Part shown: in pieces, positions 7,888 through 17,365 of the stretch
How positions within the stretch are numbered: position 1 is the first letter of the stretch
How the letters are laid out: the number at the start of each line of letters is the position of its first letter
Source of the DNA: UBA4802 sp964509195
GTDB lineage: Bacteria; Spirochaetota; UBA4802; UB4802
Length of the DNA: 64,000 nt
Assembly: GCA_964509195.1 (NCBI GenBank)
Contig: CAZDWJ010000007.1
Location: 94,228-158,227 of the forward strand
Direction: 5' to 3'
The notes under the pieces: model-generated
The model's database searches: none
The model's input: the letters and a program-made list of their open reading frames with translations, nothing else
What the model was told of the DNA's origin: nothing
Translations under genes and position numbers: made by a program

Positions 7888-9354
7888 ATGCTCACCATAC
7901 AGGCAAAAAAGTTTGATTCCATACCACCCGAAGGCACTGTTGCATTACTTTGTACCGAAGAACAGATTGCTAACAGTTCGTTTATCCCGCAACAGTTGTC
8001 TGATGTTTTTGCATTCATTAATACAAAAACCTTTAAAGCAAAAGCGGGTACTTACTTCTTTGCAGCATTAAAAGGCAGGCCTTCAATTTTACTGGTTGGT
8101 CTTGGAAGCAAGAATGATATCACACAGGAAACACTGCGTAATGCAGCCAGCGTAATTGTTGGTGCCTGCCTGGATAAATCAGTAACTCACGTTCACATCG
8201 TTGTTCCTGGGAATTTAAATTTTATAGATAGTGCGCGATGCCTTGCCGAAGGTGTATATCTTTCAAACTATGCATTTAATCGCTATAAAACAAAAAAAGA
8301 TGAAATCAATCCATTACTGGAAAAAGTTATTCTGCTGTGTGATAATCCAGGACAACTATCGCACATGCTTAAGGAAATTGAAATTGTATGCAGCAACACA
8401 CTTTTATGCCGCGATCTAGTTAATGAAACATCTGAGAACGCTAATCCAGTAACTATCGCCAAACTTGCCAAGAAAATTGCTTCACAATCAAAAATCAAAT
8501 GCACTGTGTACAATAAAAAAGATATCGAAAAGATGAAGATGGGATTGCTTCTTGCAGTTAGCCGTGGAAGCATTTATCCGCCACAGCTTGTTGTTATGCA
8601 TTATAAGGGAGCACCTGCACAAAAAGAAGCAGTTGCTATTATGGGCAAAGGTATTACCTTTGACACCGGTGGAATTAATCTTAAACCTTCAGGACACATT
8701 GAGACAATGCGCACTGACATGGCTGGTGCAGCGGCTTGTATATACACAATACGTGCTATTGCACAAATGAAGCTTCCGGTAAATGTATATGCAGTAATAC
8801 CGCTTGCTGAAAATATGATTTCGCACACCGCATATAAACCTGGCGATGTCTTTACTGCGTATAACGGTAAAACCGTTGAAATAGGCAACACCGATGCTGA
8901 AGGACGCCTGATACTGGCTGATGCTTTAGCGTTTACTGAAAAAAAGTTTAAGCCCAAAGCAATTGTTGACATTGCTACCTTAACAGGCGCGTGCATTGTA
9001 AGTTTTGGTGAGATAGTAGCTGCGTATTTAACCAATGATGAATCTTTATCCACTGCGCTTTTCACAGCATCAGAAGCAACTGGTGAAAAGATATGGCGCA
9101 TGCCGTTATATAAAGAATATAACGAAGAGATTAAATCGGAGATAGCAGATATAGTCAATGTTCCTGCTGTACGAAATGCGGGAACAATAATTGGTGCCAC
9201 ATTTTTAAAAAATTTTGTTGAAAATACGCCATGGGCTCATATTGATATAGCTGGCACATCGTGGTTCTCAAAAAAACGTGGTTACAATCCAAAAAACGCT
9301 ACCGGTTTTGGCGTACGACTACTATATGAATTTGTAAAACAGTATACGATGTAA
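7888..9354 (+). CDS. pepA: Leucyl aminopeptidase (M17 family)
   Basis: 488 residues, a cytoplasmic two-metal aminopeptidase that removes N-terminal residues from peptides. The M17 signature NTDAEGRLILADAL is intact, and the metal and catalytic residues can be seen in GKGITFDTGGINLKPSG and MRTDMAGAA. The N-terminal third is the variable macro-like domain. It starts 12 bp after rnr and is probably in the same transcript. Two GCGATAGTT-type words lie inside it (8357 and 8453), each read in a different frame. Confidence 0.93.
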   Translation: MLTIQAKKFDSIPPEGTVALLCTEEQIANSSFIPQQLSDVFAFINTKTFKAKAGTYFFAALKGRPSILLVGLGSKNDITQETLRNAASVIVGACLDKSVTHVHIVVPGNLNFIDSARCLAEGVYLSNYAFNRYKTKKDEINPLLEKVILLCDNPGQLSHMLKEIEIVCSNTLLCRDLVNETSENANPVTIAKLAKKIASQSKIKCTVYNKKDIEKMKMGLLLAVSRGSIYPPQLVVMHYKGAPAQKEAVAIMGKGITFDTGGINLKPSGHIETMRTDMAGAAACIYTIRAIAQMKLPVNVYAVIPLAENMISHTAYKPGDVFTAYNGKTVEIGNTDAEGRLILADALAFTEKKFKPKAIVDIATLTGACIVSFGEIVAAYLTNDESLSTALFTASEATGEKIWRMPLYKEYNEEIKSEIADIVNVPAVRNAGTIIGATFLKNFVENTPWAHIDIAGTSWFSKKRGYNPKNATGFGVRLLYEFVKQYTM

Positions 9355-9384
9355 CTTACTAAAATTACAGAAAGGAAATAAACT

Positions 9385-9858
9385 ATGTATTCAACAAAAG
9401 AATTAATTGATATTGCCATTGGCATTGAAGAAACAGGATTTTACTTTTACTCTACATTTAAAAATAAATTTAGAGATGAATCATTCAAAAAGATTTTTCA
9501 GTTTCTTGCTGATGAAGAGTTGCGCCATAAAGACGTATTTTCCGGGATGCTTAAGGAATTAAAAGATACTCAGGGTTTGTTTACCGAAGAATACTATTCC
9601 TATTTGAAGGCAATAGGCACAACACGGGTATTTTCAAACAAAGATGACATTGATAAAATCGCACCGTCACTTCATAAGCCTTCCGATATAATCAAAATAG
9701 CAATGGACGCTGAGCGAGACTCCATTGTTTGGTATTCTGAATTGAAAGAAATATACCGTGATGATGTAAAATCACTAGACATACTTGAACGCTTGATTAA
9801 CGAAGAGCGCAAACATGTATTGACATTGCTTGATTTAAAAGAAAAACTCAGCATGTGA
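9385..9858 (+). CDS. Rubrerythrin/ferritin-like diiron protein
   Basis: 157 residues forming a four-helix bundle with two related halves. Half one has GIEETGFYFYSTF and DEELRHKDVF, half two has AMDAERDSIVWYSEL and EERKHVLTL: each supplies an E and an ExxH, the diiron ligand set of rubrerythrin-type proteins. There is no C-terminal rubredoxin domain, so it belongs to the rubrerythrin-core family and may act in peroxide scavenging or iron handling in the cytoplasm. AGAAAGGAAATAA upstream is a good ribosome site. It is 30 bp after pepA. Confidence 0.78.
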   Translation: MYSTKELIDIAIGIEETGFYFYSTFKNKFRDESFKKIFQFLADEELRHKDVFSGMLKELKDTQGLFTEEYYSYLKAIGTTRVFSNKDDIDKIAPSLHKPSDIIKIAMDAERDSIVWYSELKEIYRDDVKSLDILERLINEERKHVLTLLDLKEKLSM

Positions 9859-9866
9859 ACATTATT

Positions 9867-10028
9867 TTAAGTGTCAAAATCATCTTTTTTTAACATTGGA
9901 TAATGCTTTACATAGTGTTGATTTATAGATTCACTCATCAATTTTTTAATTGATTTATTTGTAATTTTACTTCTGTTTTCCAGAATAGAGAAAGATTTTT
10001 TATCTAAATACATTTGTGTTCGCTTCAT
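9867..10028 (-). CDS. Small CopG/ribbon-helix-helix protein
   Basis: 53 residues from the ATG at 10026-10028, which has GAAGGG about 7 bases upstream; the longer frame to 10079 has no such site. KRTQMYLDKKSFSILE is a strand plus first helix, and NKSIKKLMSESINQHY the second helix, the classic single RHH fold of CopG/antitoxin-type regulators. No toxin gene is next to it: the only neighbours are the convergent diiron gene, 8 bp away, and the divergent prpE. It may be a solitary autoregulator or an orphan antitoxin. Confidence 0.6.
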   Translation of the reverse strand: MKRTQMYLDKKSFSILENRSKITNKSIKKLMSESINQHYVKHYPMLKKDDFDT

Positions 10029-10359
10029 GTAAACCCTTCTATGCTGTATGTGTATATTATATTTAAGTAATCCAGACAAGTCGAATACATTTTAATAAAC
10101 TACTCATTGTCCTGCCAAATCAATAGTTTCATACTATCACAAATTTTGTAATACTACATATATTTATCATTGACAAATATTTTCAGCAGAATATTTTGGT
10201 CAGTGACCAATAGAGTAATTTTTTTCACGCGGTAATAATAAAACATTAAAAACTTTAGATTATTTAATATATATTTTGATTCAATGAGCTATCGCATAAT
10301 TATTGTAACAAATTTATATATATAATTTTTTAATCCATAGAAAGGGGGATTGGAAGCCT
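10029..10359. other. Divergent intergenic region with promoter, operator and repeated word
   Basis: 331 bp without a gene, separating the small CopG gene from prpE. It holds the TTGACA/TATTTT promoter and TTGGTCA palindrome (10170-10210), one exact copy of the over-represented word (GAGCTATCGC at 10286-10295), and the AGGGGGA ribosome site of prpE. Between the promoter and the start codon is a leader of about 155 bases in which no riboswitch fold was recognised. Confidence 0.6.
10170..10210 (+). promoter_or_regulatory. prpE promoter with overlapping TTGGTCA-G-TGACCAA operator
   Basis: TTGACA (10170-10175), 16 bp, TATTTT (10192-10197). Overlapping its 3' edge is a perfect 7-bp inverted repeat around one base, TTGGTCA (10196-10202), G, TGACCAA (10204-10210). 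Its length and position over the start site fit a TetR/FadR-type repressor, common for acyl-CoA-responsive control of acyl-CoA genes. The regulator gene is not in the window. Confidence 0.6.
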
Positions 10360-12252
10360 ATGAGTTTGTATCAAAAAGTTTATGATGAATCTATTAATAA
10401 TCCGGAAAAATTCTGGAGTGATGCTGCAAAAGCAATTCACTGGTATAAACCATATACCAAAGTTCTTGATGATTCTAAAAAACCATTTTACCGATGGTTT
10501 GTAGGTGGGCGACTTAACACCTGCTATAATGCGTTGGACCGTCACGTGGAAAGTGGAAGGGCAAATCAGGTTGCTTTAATCTATGACAGCCCTGTTACAG
10601 ATACTATCGAAAAATTTACGTATAAAGAAATGCTGGACAAAGTTTCAGTATTTGCCGGTACACTCCAAAAATACGGAATTAAAAAAGGCGATAGAGTGAT
10701 TATCTATATGCCTATGATACCTGAAGCTCCAATTGCAATGCTAGCGTGTGCCCGTATTGGCGCAATACACTCTGTTGTGTTTGGAGGGTTTGCCCCCAAT
10801 GAGTTAGCTATACGTATTGACGATGCCAAGCCAAAGCTCATTGTATCAGCGTCATGTGGCATTGAAGGGAAAAAAGTGATAGAGTACAAACCTTTGCTTG
10901 ATAAAGCCATTGAGATAGCTAACCATAAGCCCGAACATTGCATCATTTTTCAAAGACCTCAAGTAAAAGCTTCCCTTATTGCTGGAAGAGATATAGATTG
11001 GAATGATGCTATAAGCGGTGTGAAACCTGCCGAATGTGTACCAGTTGAAGCGACTGATCCATTATACATCCTTTATACTTCGGGCACAACCGGAATTCCT
11101 AAAGGAGTGGTACGCGATAATGGCGGACACGCTGTGGCCTTGCACTGGAGTATGAAAAACATTTATGGCATTCAACCAGGTGATGTGTGGTGGGCTGCTT
11201 CGGATGTTGGTTGGGTGGTGGGCCATTCATATATTGTGTATGGACCACTTATTTATGGTGCCACAACAATATTGTATGAAGGAAAACCGGTTGGTACTCC
11301 TGATGCTGGTGCTTTCTGGCGAGTTATTTCACAGCATAAAGCCAAGGCGTTATTCACCGCTCCAACTGCTTTCAGGGCAATCAAGAAAGAAGATTCCAAT
11401 GGTGAATTTTTTAAAAAATATGATTTATCACAGTTTAAATATTTATTCTTAGCAGGTGAACGGCTTGACCCTGATACGTATTACTGGGCTTCAAATCTAC
11501 TACAGAAACCAGTGATAGACCACTGGTGGCAGACTGAAACTGGATGGCCAGTTGCTGCAAATTGTGTTGGCATTGAATTATTGCCCATTAAAGCAGGTTC
11601 TCCAACAAAACCTGTTCCAGGTTATCAGGTACATATTATTAATGATGAAGGAAAGCAGCTTCCCAATGGTACTGAAGGTATCGTGGTTATAAAGCTTCCT
11701 CTCCCACCGGGTACATTACCAACACTGTGGCAGAATGATGAGAAATTCAGAGAATCATACCTGGACATCTATGATGGGTATTACTTTACCGGTGATGGTG
11801 GCTACTATGATGAGGATGGTTACCTGTATATAATGGGTCGAATTGACGACGTCATCAACGTTGCAGGTCACAGGCTTTCAACCGGTGCTATGGAAGAAGT
11901 TATTGCAAAACATCCTGATGTTGCAGAATGTGCTGTCATTGGCGTAGAAGACAGTTTTAAAGGACAATTGCCAGTTGGATTTGTTGTATTGAAAGAAGGT
12001 ACTTTAAAAAATCATGACCAGATCCAGAATGAACTTGCACAAATGGTAAGAGATCAGATAGGCGCTGTAGCATGCTACAAAACAACCTTAATTGTCCAGC
12101 GTCTGCCAAAAACACGTTCAGGAAAAATTTTACGGGGTACCATGCGTAAAATTGCTGATAAAAAACCATATTCAGTACCTTCAACTATTGATGATCCGGC
12201 TATATTAGATGAAATAAAAGATGCACTTTCAAAAATTACAGTGAGCGCGTAG
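10360..12252 (+). CDS. prpE: Propionyl-CoA synthetase (PrpE-type acyl-CoA synthetase)
   Basis: 630 residues of the ANL adenylate-forming family. It converts propionate (or acetate) plus ATP and CoA to acyl-CoA, AMP and PPi. The P-loop-like YTSGTTGIPKGVVRDNGGH is the PrpE version; acetyl-CoA synthetases usually read TTGGY after the lysine. WWAASDVGWVVGHSYIVYGP, WWQTETGWP and the C-terminal TRSGKILRG with the adenylation lysine are all intact. Length equals PrpE. AAGGGGGAT gives a good ribosome site. It is single, ends in a strong terminator, and faces a CoA transferase gene. Acetate use cannot be excluded from sequence. Confidence 0.85.
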   Translation: MSLYQKVYDESINNPEKFWSDAAKAIHWYKPYTKVLDDSKKPFYRWFVGGRLNTCYNALDRHVESGRANQVALIYDSPVTDTIEKFTYKEMLDKVSVFAGTLQKYGIKKGDRVIIYMPMIPEAPIAMLACARIGAIHSVVFGGFAPNELAIRIDDAKPKLIVSASCGIEGKKVIEYKPLLDKAIEIANHKPEHCIIFQRPQVKASLIAGRDIDWNDAISGVKPAECVPVEATDPLYILYTSGTTGIPKGVVRDNGGHAVALHWSMKNIYGIQPGDVWWAASDVGWVVGHSYIVYGPLIYGATTILYEGKPVGTPDAGAFWRVISQHKAKALFTAPTAFRAIKKEDSNGEFFKKYDLSQFKYLFLAGERLDPDTYYWASNLLQKPVIDHWWQTETGWPVAANCVGIELLPIKAGSPTKPVPGYQVHIINDEGKQLPNGTEGIVVIKLPLPPGTLPTLWQNDEKFRESYLDIYDGYYFTGDGGYYDEDGYLYIMGRIDDVINVAGHRLSTGAMEEVIAKHPDVAECAVIGVEDSFKGQLPVGFVVLKEGTLKNHDQIQNELAQMVRDQIGAVACYKTTLIVQRLPKTRSGKILRGTMRKIADKKPYSVPSTIDDPAILDEIKDALSKITVSA

Positions 12253-12260
12253 AAGTTATA

Positions 12261-12291
12261 AAAAAAAGCCGGCTGAACACCGGCTTTTTTT
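12261..12291. terminator. Bidirectional intrinsic terminator between prpE and the CoA transferase
   Basis: An 11-bp perfect stem AAAAAAGCCGG (12262-12272) and CCGGCTTTTTT (12280-12290) closes a 7-base loop, with a T run on either strand. It serves both convergent genes; the stop codon of the minus-strand gene (12291-12293) abuts it. Confidence 0.92.
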
Positions 12292-13637
12292 TATTCTATT
12301 TTATTTGTATGTGTCCATATATTCATTTCTTCAGCTTTTTTAATCAATTCATCCCTAAAATTTGGATGAGCAATGCTAATTAATGCCTCTGCCCTTTCCC
12401 ACGTTGATTTTCCCTTTAGCTGGACTGCACCATATTCCGTCACAACATACTGCACAATTGAGCGTGGGACAGTTACAATTGAACCTGCTGGCAATGTTGG
12501 AACAATCCTTGAAACCAGATTTCCATTTTTATCATGATATGTAGATGATAAACAGATAAACCCTTTACCACCATGTGAACCAAATGCCCCAAATATAAAA
12601 TCAAGCTGTCCACCAGTACCAGATTTGTGAGCTATCCCAGCTGATTCAGAACACACCTGGCTGAATAAATCCACTGCAATTGCATTGTTAACTGCAACGA
12701 CTTTATCGTTGAGTGCTATTATCCTTGGGTCATTGATATAATTAACAGGGTACGACGCACAGGTTGGATTATGGTGCAGAAAATCATATAATTTATTGGT
12801 ACCCATTGCAAATGTATAGCTCATTTTATATTTATCAATATTTTTCTTAGCACCAGTTACTCTCCCTGCGTGATACAAATCTACATATGAATCTACAAGC
12901 ATTTCTGTATGCACGCCCAGATCTTTCAGATCACTTTCGGCAATCATTTTTCCCACAACATTTGGCAAACCGCCAATGCCTAGCTGTAGGCAAGAACCGT
13001 CTTCAATCTGATCAAGTAAATGTTTTGCAATCTGCTTATCAATTTCAGTAGGCTCAAGAGCGGGTATCTGAGGCAATGGTAGATTGTTTCCTTCAACGAT
13101 ATGGTCAACACGGGATATGTGAATTGATTCCTGATTGCCACCAAGACAGTATGGTACATTTTTATTAACTTCCACTACTATCTTTTTAGCTTTTGTTACC
13201 ACGGCAGATGTAACAGAATTGGCCAGTCCATAATTAAAATAACCCCGGGGATCCATCGGTCCTACCGTTAAAAATGCTATATCAAAATCAAGATACTTCC
13301 TGATCACACGAGGTCCCTGATGATACGTGATTGGGATATAATTACAAAGATGTTGATCATACAATCTTCGGGAGATAGTCCCAAAATGAAAGTCGTTGAG
13401 AATAAAATGTTTGCGCTGTGGATCAACTTCAACTATTTTTGGCACACGCATGTAGCACACGCTGCGGACATCTACATTACGCAACTCCTCCACACGTTTA
13501 GATAGCGCTTCGTCAATTGCTTCAGGAAACAGTACGAATTCACCATAAAACACCCTATCACCTGATTTCACCATTGCTGCTGCTTGCTCTGCAGTAATTT
13601 TCCTTTTTTCATATTCCCATTTTTCAATATCACCCAT
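12291..13637 (-). CDS. Acetyl-CoA hydrolase/CoA transferase family protein
   Basis: 448 residues of the family that includes 4-hydroxybutyrate CoA transferase, butyryl-CoA:acetate CoA transferase and succinyl-CoA:acetate CoA transferase. LQLGIGGLPNVVG is the glycine-rich oxyanion/CoA segment, and the glutamate of GVHTEMLVDS is the likely CoA-thioester residue. The C-terminal SGTGGQLDFIFGAFGSHGGKG and VTEYGAVQLKGKS blocks are typical. It likely moves CoA between acetate, propionate or a dicarboxylate, which fits the facing propionyl-CoA synthetase gene. The exact acyl pair cannot be told. Ribosome site AGAAAGGAGAAAAG lies upstream of the ATG. Confidence 0.8.
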   Translation of the reverse strand: MGDIEKWEYEKRKITAEQAAAMVKSGDRVFYGEFVLFPEAIDEALSKRVEELRNVDVRSVCYMRVPKIVEVDPQRKHFILNDFHFGTISRRLYDQHLCNYIPITYHQGPRVIRKYLDFDIAFLTVGPMDPRGYFNYGLANSVTSAVVTKAKKIVVEVNKNVPYCLGGNQESIHISRVDHIVEGNNLPLPQIPALEPTEIDKQIAKHLLDQIEDGSCLQLGIGGLPNVVGKMIAESDLKDLGVHTEMLVDSYVDLYHAGRVTGAKKNIDKYKMSYTFAMGTNKLYDFLHHNPTCASYPVNYINDPRIIALNDKVVAVNNAIAVDLFSQVCSESAGIAHKSGTGGQLDFIFGAFGSHGGKGFICLSSTYHDKNGNLVSRIVPTLPAGSIVTVPRSIVQYVVTEYGAVQLKGKSTWERAEALISIAHPNFRDELIKKAEEMNIWTHTNKIE

Positions 13638-13914
13638 TGCTTTTCTCCTTTCTTCCGAAGAGCTTACAAGTTCTTGTGTTCACATATGGTAATTGACTTC
13701 ATAAACTTTAGTTGAAAATATATTGTCATTATTAAATCAACAAATCGTGTATTATATTGACAATTCGAATACAACATCTCAAATTTATATTGAATATAGC
13801 ATATACAAATTTATATTTCTAATTTTTATAAATATCTTTATAAATATTATCAATTAATTGAATATGTGATACCAACTGGTAGGTTTTGAGTTCGTGAGAC
13901 TGACATGTAATGTG

Positions 13915-14275
13915 GATGTTAAAACATATGGGTATCCTATCAGGATGCCCCACACAATTTATTTTTTTAAATCCTGAAGTGTCTTAAATACCCTCTTTGC
14001 TCTCCATTCATCTAATGTAAAACCATATGGGGTATCCTNNNNNNNNNNNNNNNNNNNNNNNNNNNNNNNNNNNNNNNNNNNNNNNNNNNNNNNNNNNNNN
14101 NNNNNNNNNNNNNNNNNNNNNNNNNNNNNNNNNNNNNNTTAAATACCCTCTTTGCTCTCCATTCATCTAATGTAAAACCATATGGGGTATCCTATCAGGA
14201 TACCTCACACAATTTATTTTTTCAAATCCTGAAGTGTTTTAAATACCCTCTTTGCTCTCCACTCATCTAATGTAA
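13915..14275. repeat. 100-bp tandem repeat derived from the 3' end of the DUF4340 gene
   Basis: The last 20 or so codons of the 14214-15194 gene plus about 35 bp downstream recur in tandem with a period of 100 bp (compare AAATACCCTC at 14141 and 14241). A third copy lies left of the gap (AAATACCCTC at 13986). Each extra copy keeps the stop codon and a GGTATCCT-ATC-AGGATACC hairpin (14186-14204; 13931-13949 with one G-T wobble). Copy number is unknown because the array spans the assembly gap. Confidence 0.9.
14039..14138. other. Assembly gap (100 N)
   Basis: Exactly 100 N, the usual scaffolding placeholder for an unknown gap size. It falls inside the 100-bp tandem repeat, which explains why the assembler stopped here. 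The real distance between the flanks is unknown. Confidence 0.98.
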
Positions 14276-15194
14276 AGACGTACTGGCTTTTTGAACTGGT
14301 ACACACATACCTGTTGTTTTCAAATGCTTTATGTACAATAAGATTAATCTCTTCAGTCTTTTGAACGTCATCATCTTTTTTTACTGTAACTGCAACTGAA
14401 GCAATCCTGCCAGTTAATGTTTTTGCATCAATCTGTGGGAATGAATACGCTTTTAGAGGATCAAACGTATACAGAATTTCTTTAACTTTATCATTATCAA
14501 GTTTCACTTGTGGGTATTCTTTACATATCCACTGTTCCTCTTTTTCAATTTCTTCATTTGGTTTTACTTGTTTATCCTTTTGAGCATCCTTACCTGATTC
14601 TTCTTTTTTCTTTTCCACTATTGTTTTTTGCAATGTGAGCGTTGCATTTTTATACCATAGTTTCACCAACTCAATCTTTGCAACATCAAGTTGCACAATA
14701 TCCTTGTTTCGCAAATCATCCACTGTTTTGCTAAAATATGAATCCAACGTATCTTCGGCTAAGTAAACTTTTGGATCATCTTCAAAACGAATATATGTGT
14801 GGCGATAGGTACTCCCCTTTTTGCCGATATACACATCCCGTACAATAGTACCATTGCATTTTGCCTGCACCCGAATTGCATGATTACTGTCAAGCTCAAA
14901 GCGTTCATAATGTGGCTTTTCGCTCACCACATCAGTTACCCGGAGGTCTTTAATCTTATTTTCCATATTAGCAATGACATTCTTGTCGCCTTCAAATTCA
15001 TTTACTTTCCAGCTATCGCCATCTTTTTTAATGATGATAACACTATCACCTTTTTTAAGTACAAGCTCTGTTATGGGGTCTTTTATATCAGGAAGTTTGA
15101 TAATTGTTCTTGTCATCAATCTATTAATGAAAAGATATCCTGCCAGTATAACAATCACCACAATACTGATAATGACATTTTTCTTCATCTGCAT
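14214..15194 (-). CDS. DUF4340 domain protein, last gene of the Gld-like ABC operon
   Basis: 326 residues. Residues 3-24 (KKNVIISIVVIVILAGYLFI) are an N-terminal membrane anchor; the rest is extracytoplasmic and beta-rich (ELVLKKGDSVIIIKKDGDSWKVNE), with a Lys/Glu-rich insert at about 190-215. DUF4340 proteins regularly follow a GldG-like gene; their exact role is not known. AGAGGTG upstream supports the start at 15194. The gene starts 21 bp after the GldG gene. Its 3' end has been copied several times in tandem downstream. Confidence 0.8.
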   Translation of the reverse strand: MQMKKNVIISIVVIVILAGYLFINRLMTRTIIKLPDIKDPITELVLKKGDSVIIIKKDGDSWKVNEFEGDKNVIANMENKIKDLRVTDVVSEKPHYERFELDSNHAIRVQAKCNGTIVRDVYIGKKGSTYRHTYIRFEDDPKVYLAEDTLDSYFSKTVDDLRNKDIVQLDVAKIELVKLWYKNATLTLQKTIVEKKKEESGKDAQKDKQVKPNEEIEKEEQWICKEYPQVKLDNDKVKEILYTFDPLKAYSFPQIDAKTLTGRIASVAVTVKKDDDVQKTEEINLIVHKAFENNRYVCTSSKSQYVFTLDEWRAKRVFKTLQDLKK

Positions 15195-15215
15195 AGTAAC
15201 ACCTCTTCTGAATTA

Positions 15216-17363
15216 TTACACCATGCTGTAAAATTGTTCTTCAATGCGTTTTCTGCGAATTTTTCTGCGCCACATATACAGCACACCAGCCAGAATTACT
15301 AAAAGAGGCAATCCTGCAATATTAACACCTTTAATAACACTTTTAGCTGTGTCAGATGTTTCTTTAATTGGATTGAACGATAGACCCTTGCTTCGCATCT
15401 GTGGTATAGTATAGTTACCCTGCATGAAATCAATCACATTATGCATAAAAACCGCATTGGGTGATTTGCCTTCTTCATCGATAATATTGCGGCCTGTTAT
15501 CTCCGAGGTTCCTGCAACAAAAAGCTTAACCGGCTTGATACTCTGCTTCACAACTTCCTGCTGAACAAACTCTTTTGTCTTTGCTTTTTCCTTTGTATCT
15601 ATAACAGGCTGTTTATCTGCAAAATAGCTTTTAATGTTCCCCTGCACAAGTACAGCTAAATTGTACTGCTTGAGCGCAGAATCCTGTGGAGGGTTGGCAC
15701 CCCATGGCATAAAACTAATATTGCCCTGTTGCAGCCAACTGTAGGGTGAGGATTTGACAATATATTTTACTGAAGCTTTATTTTCTTTTAGCAATGCTTC
15801 ATTAACCAAAATTGAAGAAGCTTTTAAAAATACTATCTTTTTTAAATATTTTGTTATCTCACTGTCCTTTGACAGTCCATCTTCAGAAATCATAGGTGCA
15901 AAGTATATTGTCAGTTCACCAATACCTCGCTGCTGTGCTATAAAGCACTGTTTGTCCATAACAATATCGCGGCCAACTGTTACACCATAATGAGCAAGCA
16001 TACCTTCTATGCCAGTAAATACTGGGAGAGCCTGAGGTGGTCGCTGAAACATCTGCATCCCCTGCATCTGCTGCTCCACATATGAATCAAGCAATACAAC
16101 AGCACTGCCCCCGCGCATTAAGAACTGGTCAATCTTAAACAATTCATAGTCACTGTACATTGAACGCGGCCCATTAATTATTATGGTTGCTATATCACCT
16201 GGTATTTCATCTTTTGTGATATCAATAGTAACCAGATCATACATGTCGCCAATCATTTTCCTGAATTGCGCAGCGCCATTCTGTTCATCATTAATGTCGC
16301 GCTCCCCATGGCCAATAATATATCCAACTTTTGGATTAATACTGATAAGATTATCGATAGCAGCATTAAGCATATCTTCTAAGCGCGCCAGGTCTCCAAT
16401 GGCATATTGTCCAAAGATAGACCGTGTGAGGATCTGCACCGTTTCAAATTTATTAGCATATTCCACCACAATACCAACCATCCCTTCACCCGGATCAACT
16501 GCCCTCCCTTCCATTGTAGTAAAGCGTGGCCACTTAAGCATTGGCAATCCATACATCTGAGCCAGCGTAATAGCCTGTGGATTTTGCACGGGGTCAATAT
16601 AGCGGTACTGGATTTTGTTGTAATTACGGACATTACATTTTTGAACTTCAGCATATACACGTTCGTTCAGATTCTGCATACCTGGAATCGGTAAGTTGCT
16701 GCTTGCATATAATGTAACAGTAATAGGTTGTTGTAGTTTTAACAATGAATCAATCTTGCCATTCATCTTTTTTATCAACGTTGTGATACGGTATTCCAAT
16801 CCTTCGGGCTCAGTAATTGAATCAATCTTCTCTATTAAATCACCATGAATTATAGCAAGCCCCATGAATGCATTTCTAAACTTTACCTGGTCATTGCGTA
16901 TCTCCCGTATTTGTACTGGATATATGCCAAAGTCAGAGGCAGCATCCTTCTGTTTTTCCACATCAACAAACTCATAGCTAAAATACCTGTTTGCTGCATT
17001 ATCATACTCCACCATTAGGTCCTGTAGGTAACGGTACACAGCATTATACGGAGCAGGAAGGTCCTTATTAAAGAATATTTTTATGGTAAGAGGCTCCTCC
17101 AGTGAGGATACTACCTCTTTACTAACAGGCGATAGCGAATAGACACTATTTTTTGTCAGATCTAATCTAAAATACAACGTAAGTCCAACTAAATTTACCA
17201 AGACAATAATGACACCATACAATACAAAGTGAGAATAGCTTTTACGTGTCTTTTCATCTCCAGGTTTAGTATTCTCTTTTATTTTTTGTAATGCCTGTGT
17301 ATAAATAGTTGTAGCCTTATCTATGAGGTTATTAACAATATCCTTAATTTTTCCTTTATCCAT
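15216..17363 (-). CDS. gldG: GldG-family ABC-associated protein
   Basis: 715 residues. A membrane segment at about 47-68 (FVLYGVIIVLVNLVGLTLYF) and one near the C-terminus (about 683-702) frame a large extracytoplasmic region. LTKNSVYSLSPVSKEVV..L..PLTIKIFFNKDLPAPY is the typical start of GldG/IntG-type proteins (ABC-type uncharacterised transport system). KVGYIIGHGERDIND and IIINGPRSMYSDYEL are the DUF4350-like glutamine-amidotransferase-fold part. It works with the ATPase and permease encoded upstream; the permease gene ends 2 bp before. In Bacteroidetes GldG is tied to gliding, but most homologues outside that phylum have unknown cargo. Confidence 0.83.
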   Translation of the reverse strand: MDKGKIKDIVNNLIDKATTIYTQALQKIKENTKPGDEKTRKSYSHFVLYGVIIVLVNLVGLTLYFRLDLTKNSVYSLSPVSKEVVSSLEEPLTIKIFFNKDLPAPYNAVYRYLQDLMVEYDNAANRYFSYEFVDVEKQKDAASDFGIYPVQIREIRNDQVKFRNAFMGLAIIHGDLIEKIDSITEPEGLEYRITTLIKKMNGKIDSLLKLQQPITVTLYASSNLPIPGMQNLNERVYAEVQKCNVRNYNKIQYRYIDPVQNPQAITLAQMYGLPMLKWPRFTTMEGRAVDPGEGMVGIVVEYANKFETVQILTRSIFGQYAIGDLARLEDMLNAAIDNLISINPKVGYIIGHGERDINDEQNGAAQFRKMIGDMYDLVTIDITKDEIPGDIATIIINGPRSMYSDYELFKIDQFLMRGGSAVVLLDSYVEQQMQGMQMFQRPPQALPVFTGIEGMLAHYGVTVGRDIVMDKQCFIAQQRGIGELTIYFAPMISEDGLSKDSEITKYLKKIVFLKASSILVNEALLKENKASVKYIVKSSPYSWLQQGNISFMPWGANPPQDSALKQYNLAVLVQGNIKSYFADKQPVIDTKEKAKTKEFVQQEVVKQSIKPVKLFVAGTSEITGRNIIDEEGKSPNAVFMHNVIDFMQGNYTIPQMRSKGLSFNPIKETSDTAKSVIKGVNIAGLPLLVILAGVLYMWRRKIRRKRIEEQFYSMV

Positions 17364-17365
17364 AA

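Noticed and set aside
9867..10028. Toxin-antitoxin pair around the small CopG protein.
   Set aside because: No toxin-like ORF lies within 300 bp on either side, so only the solitary RHH gene is reported.
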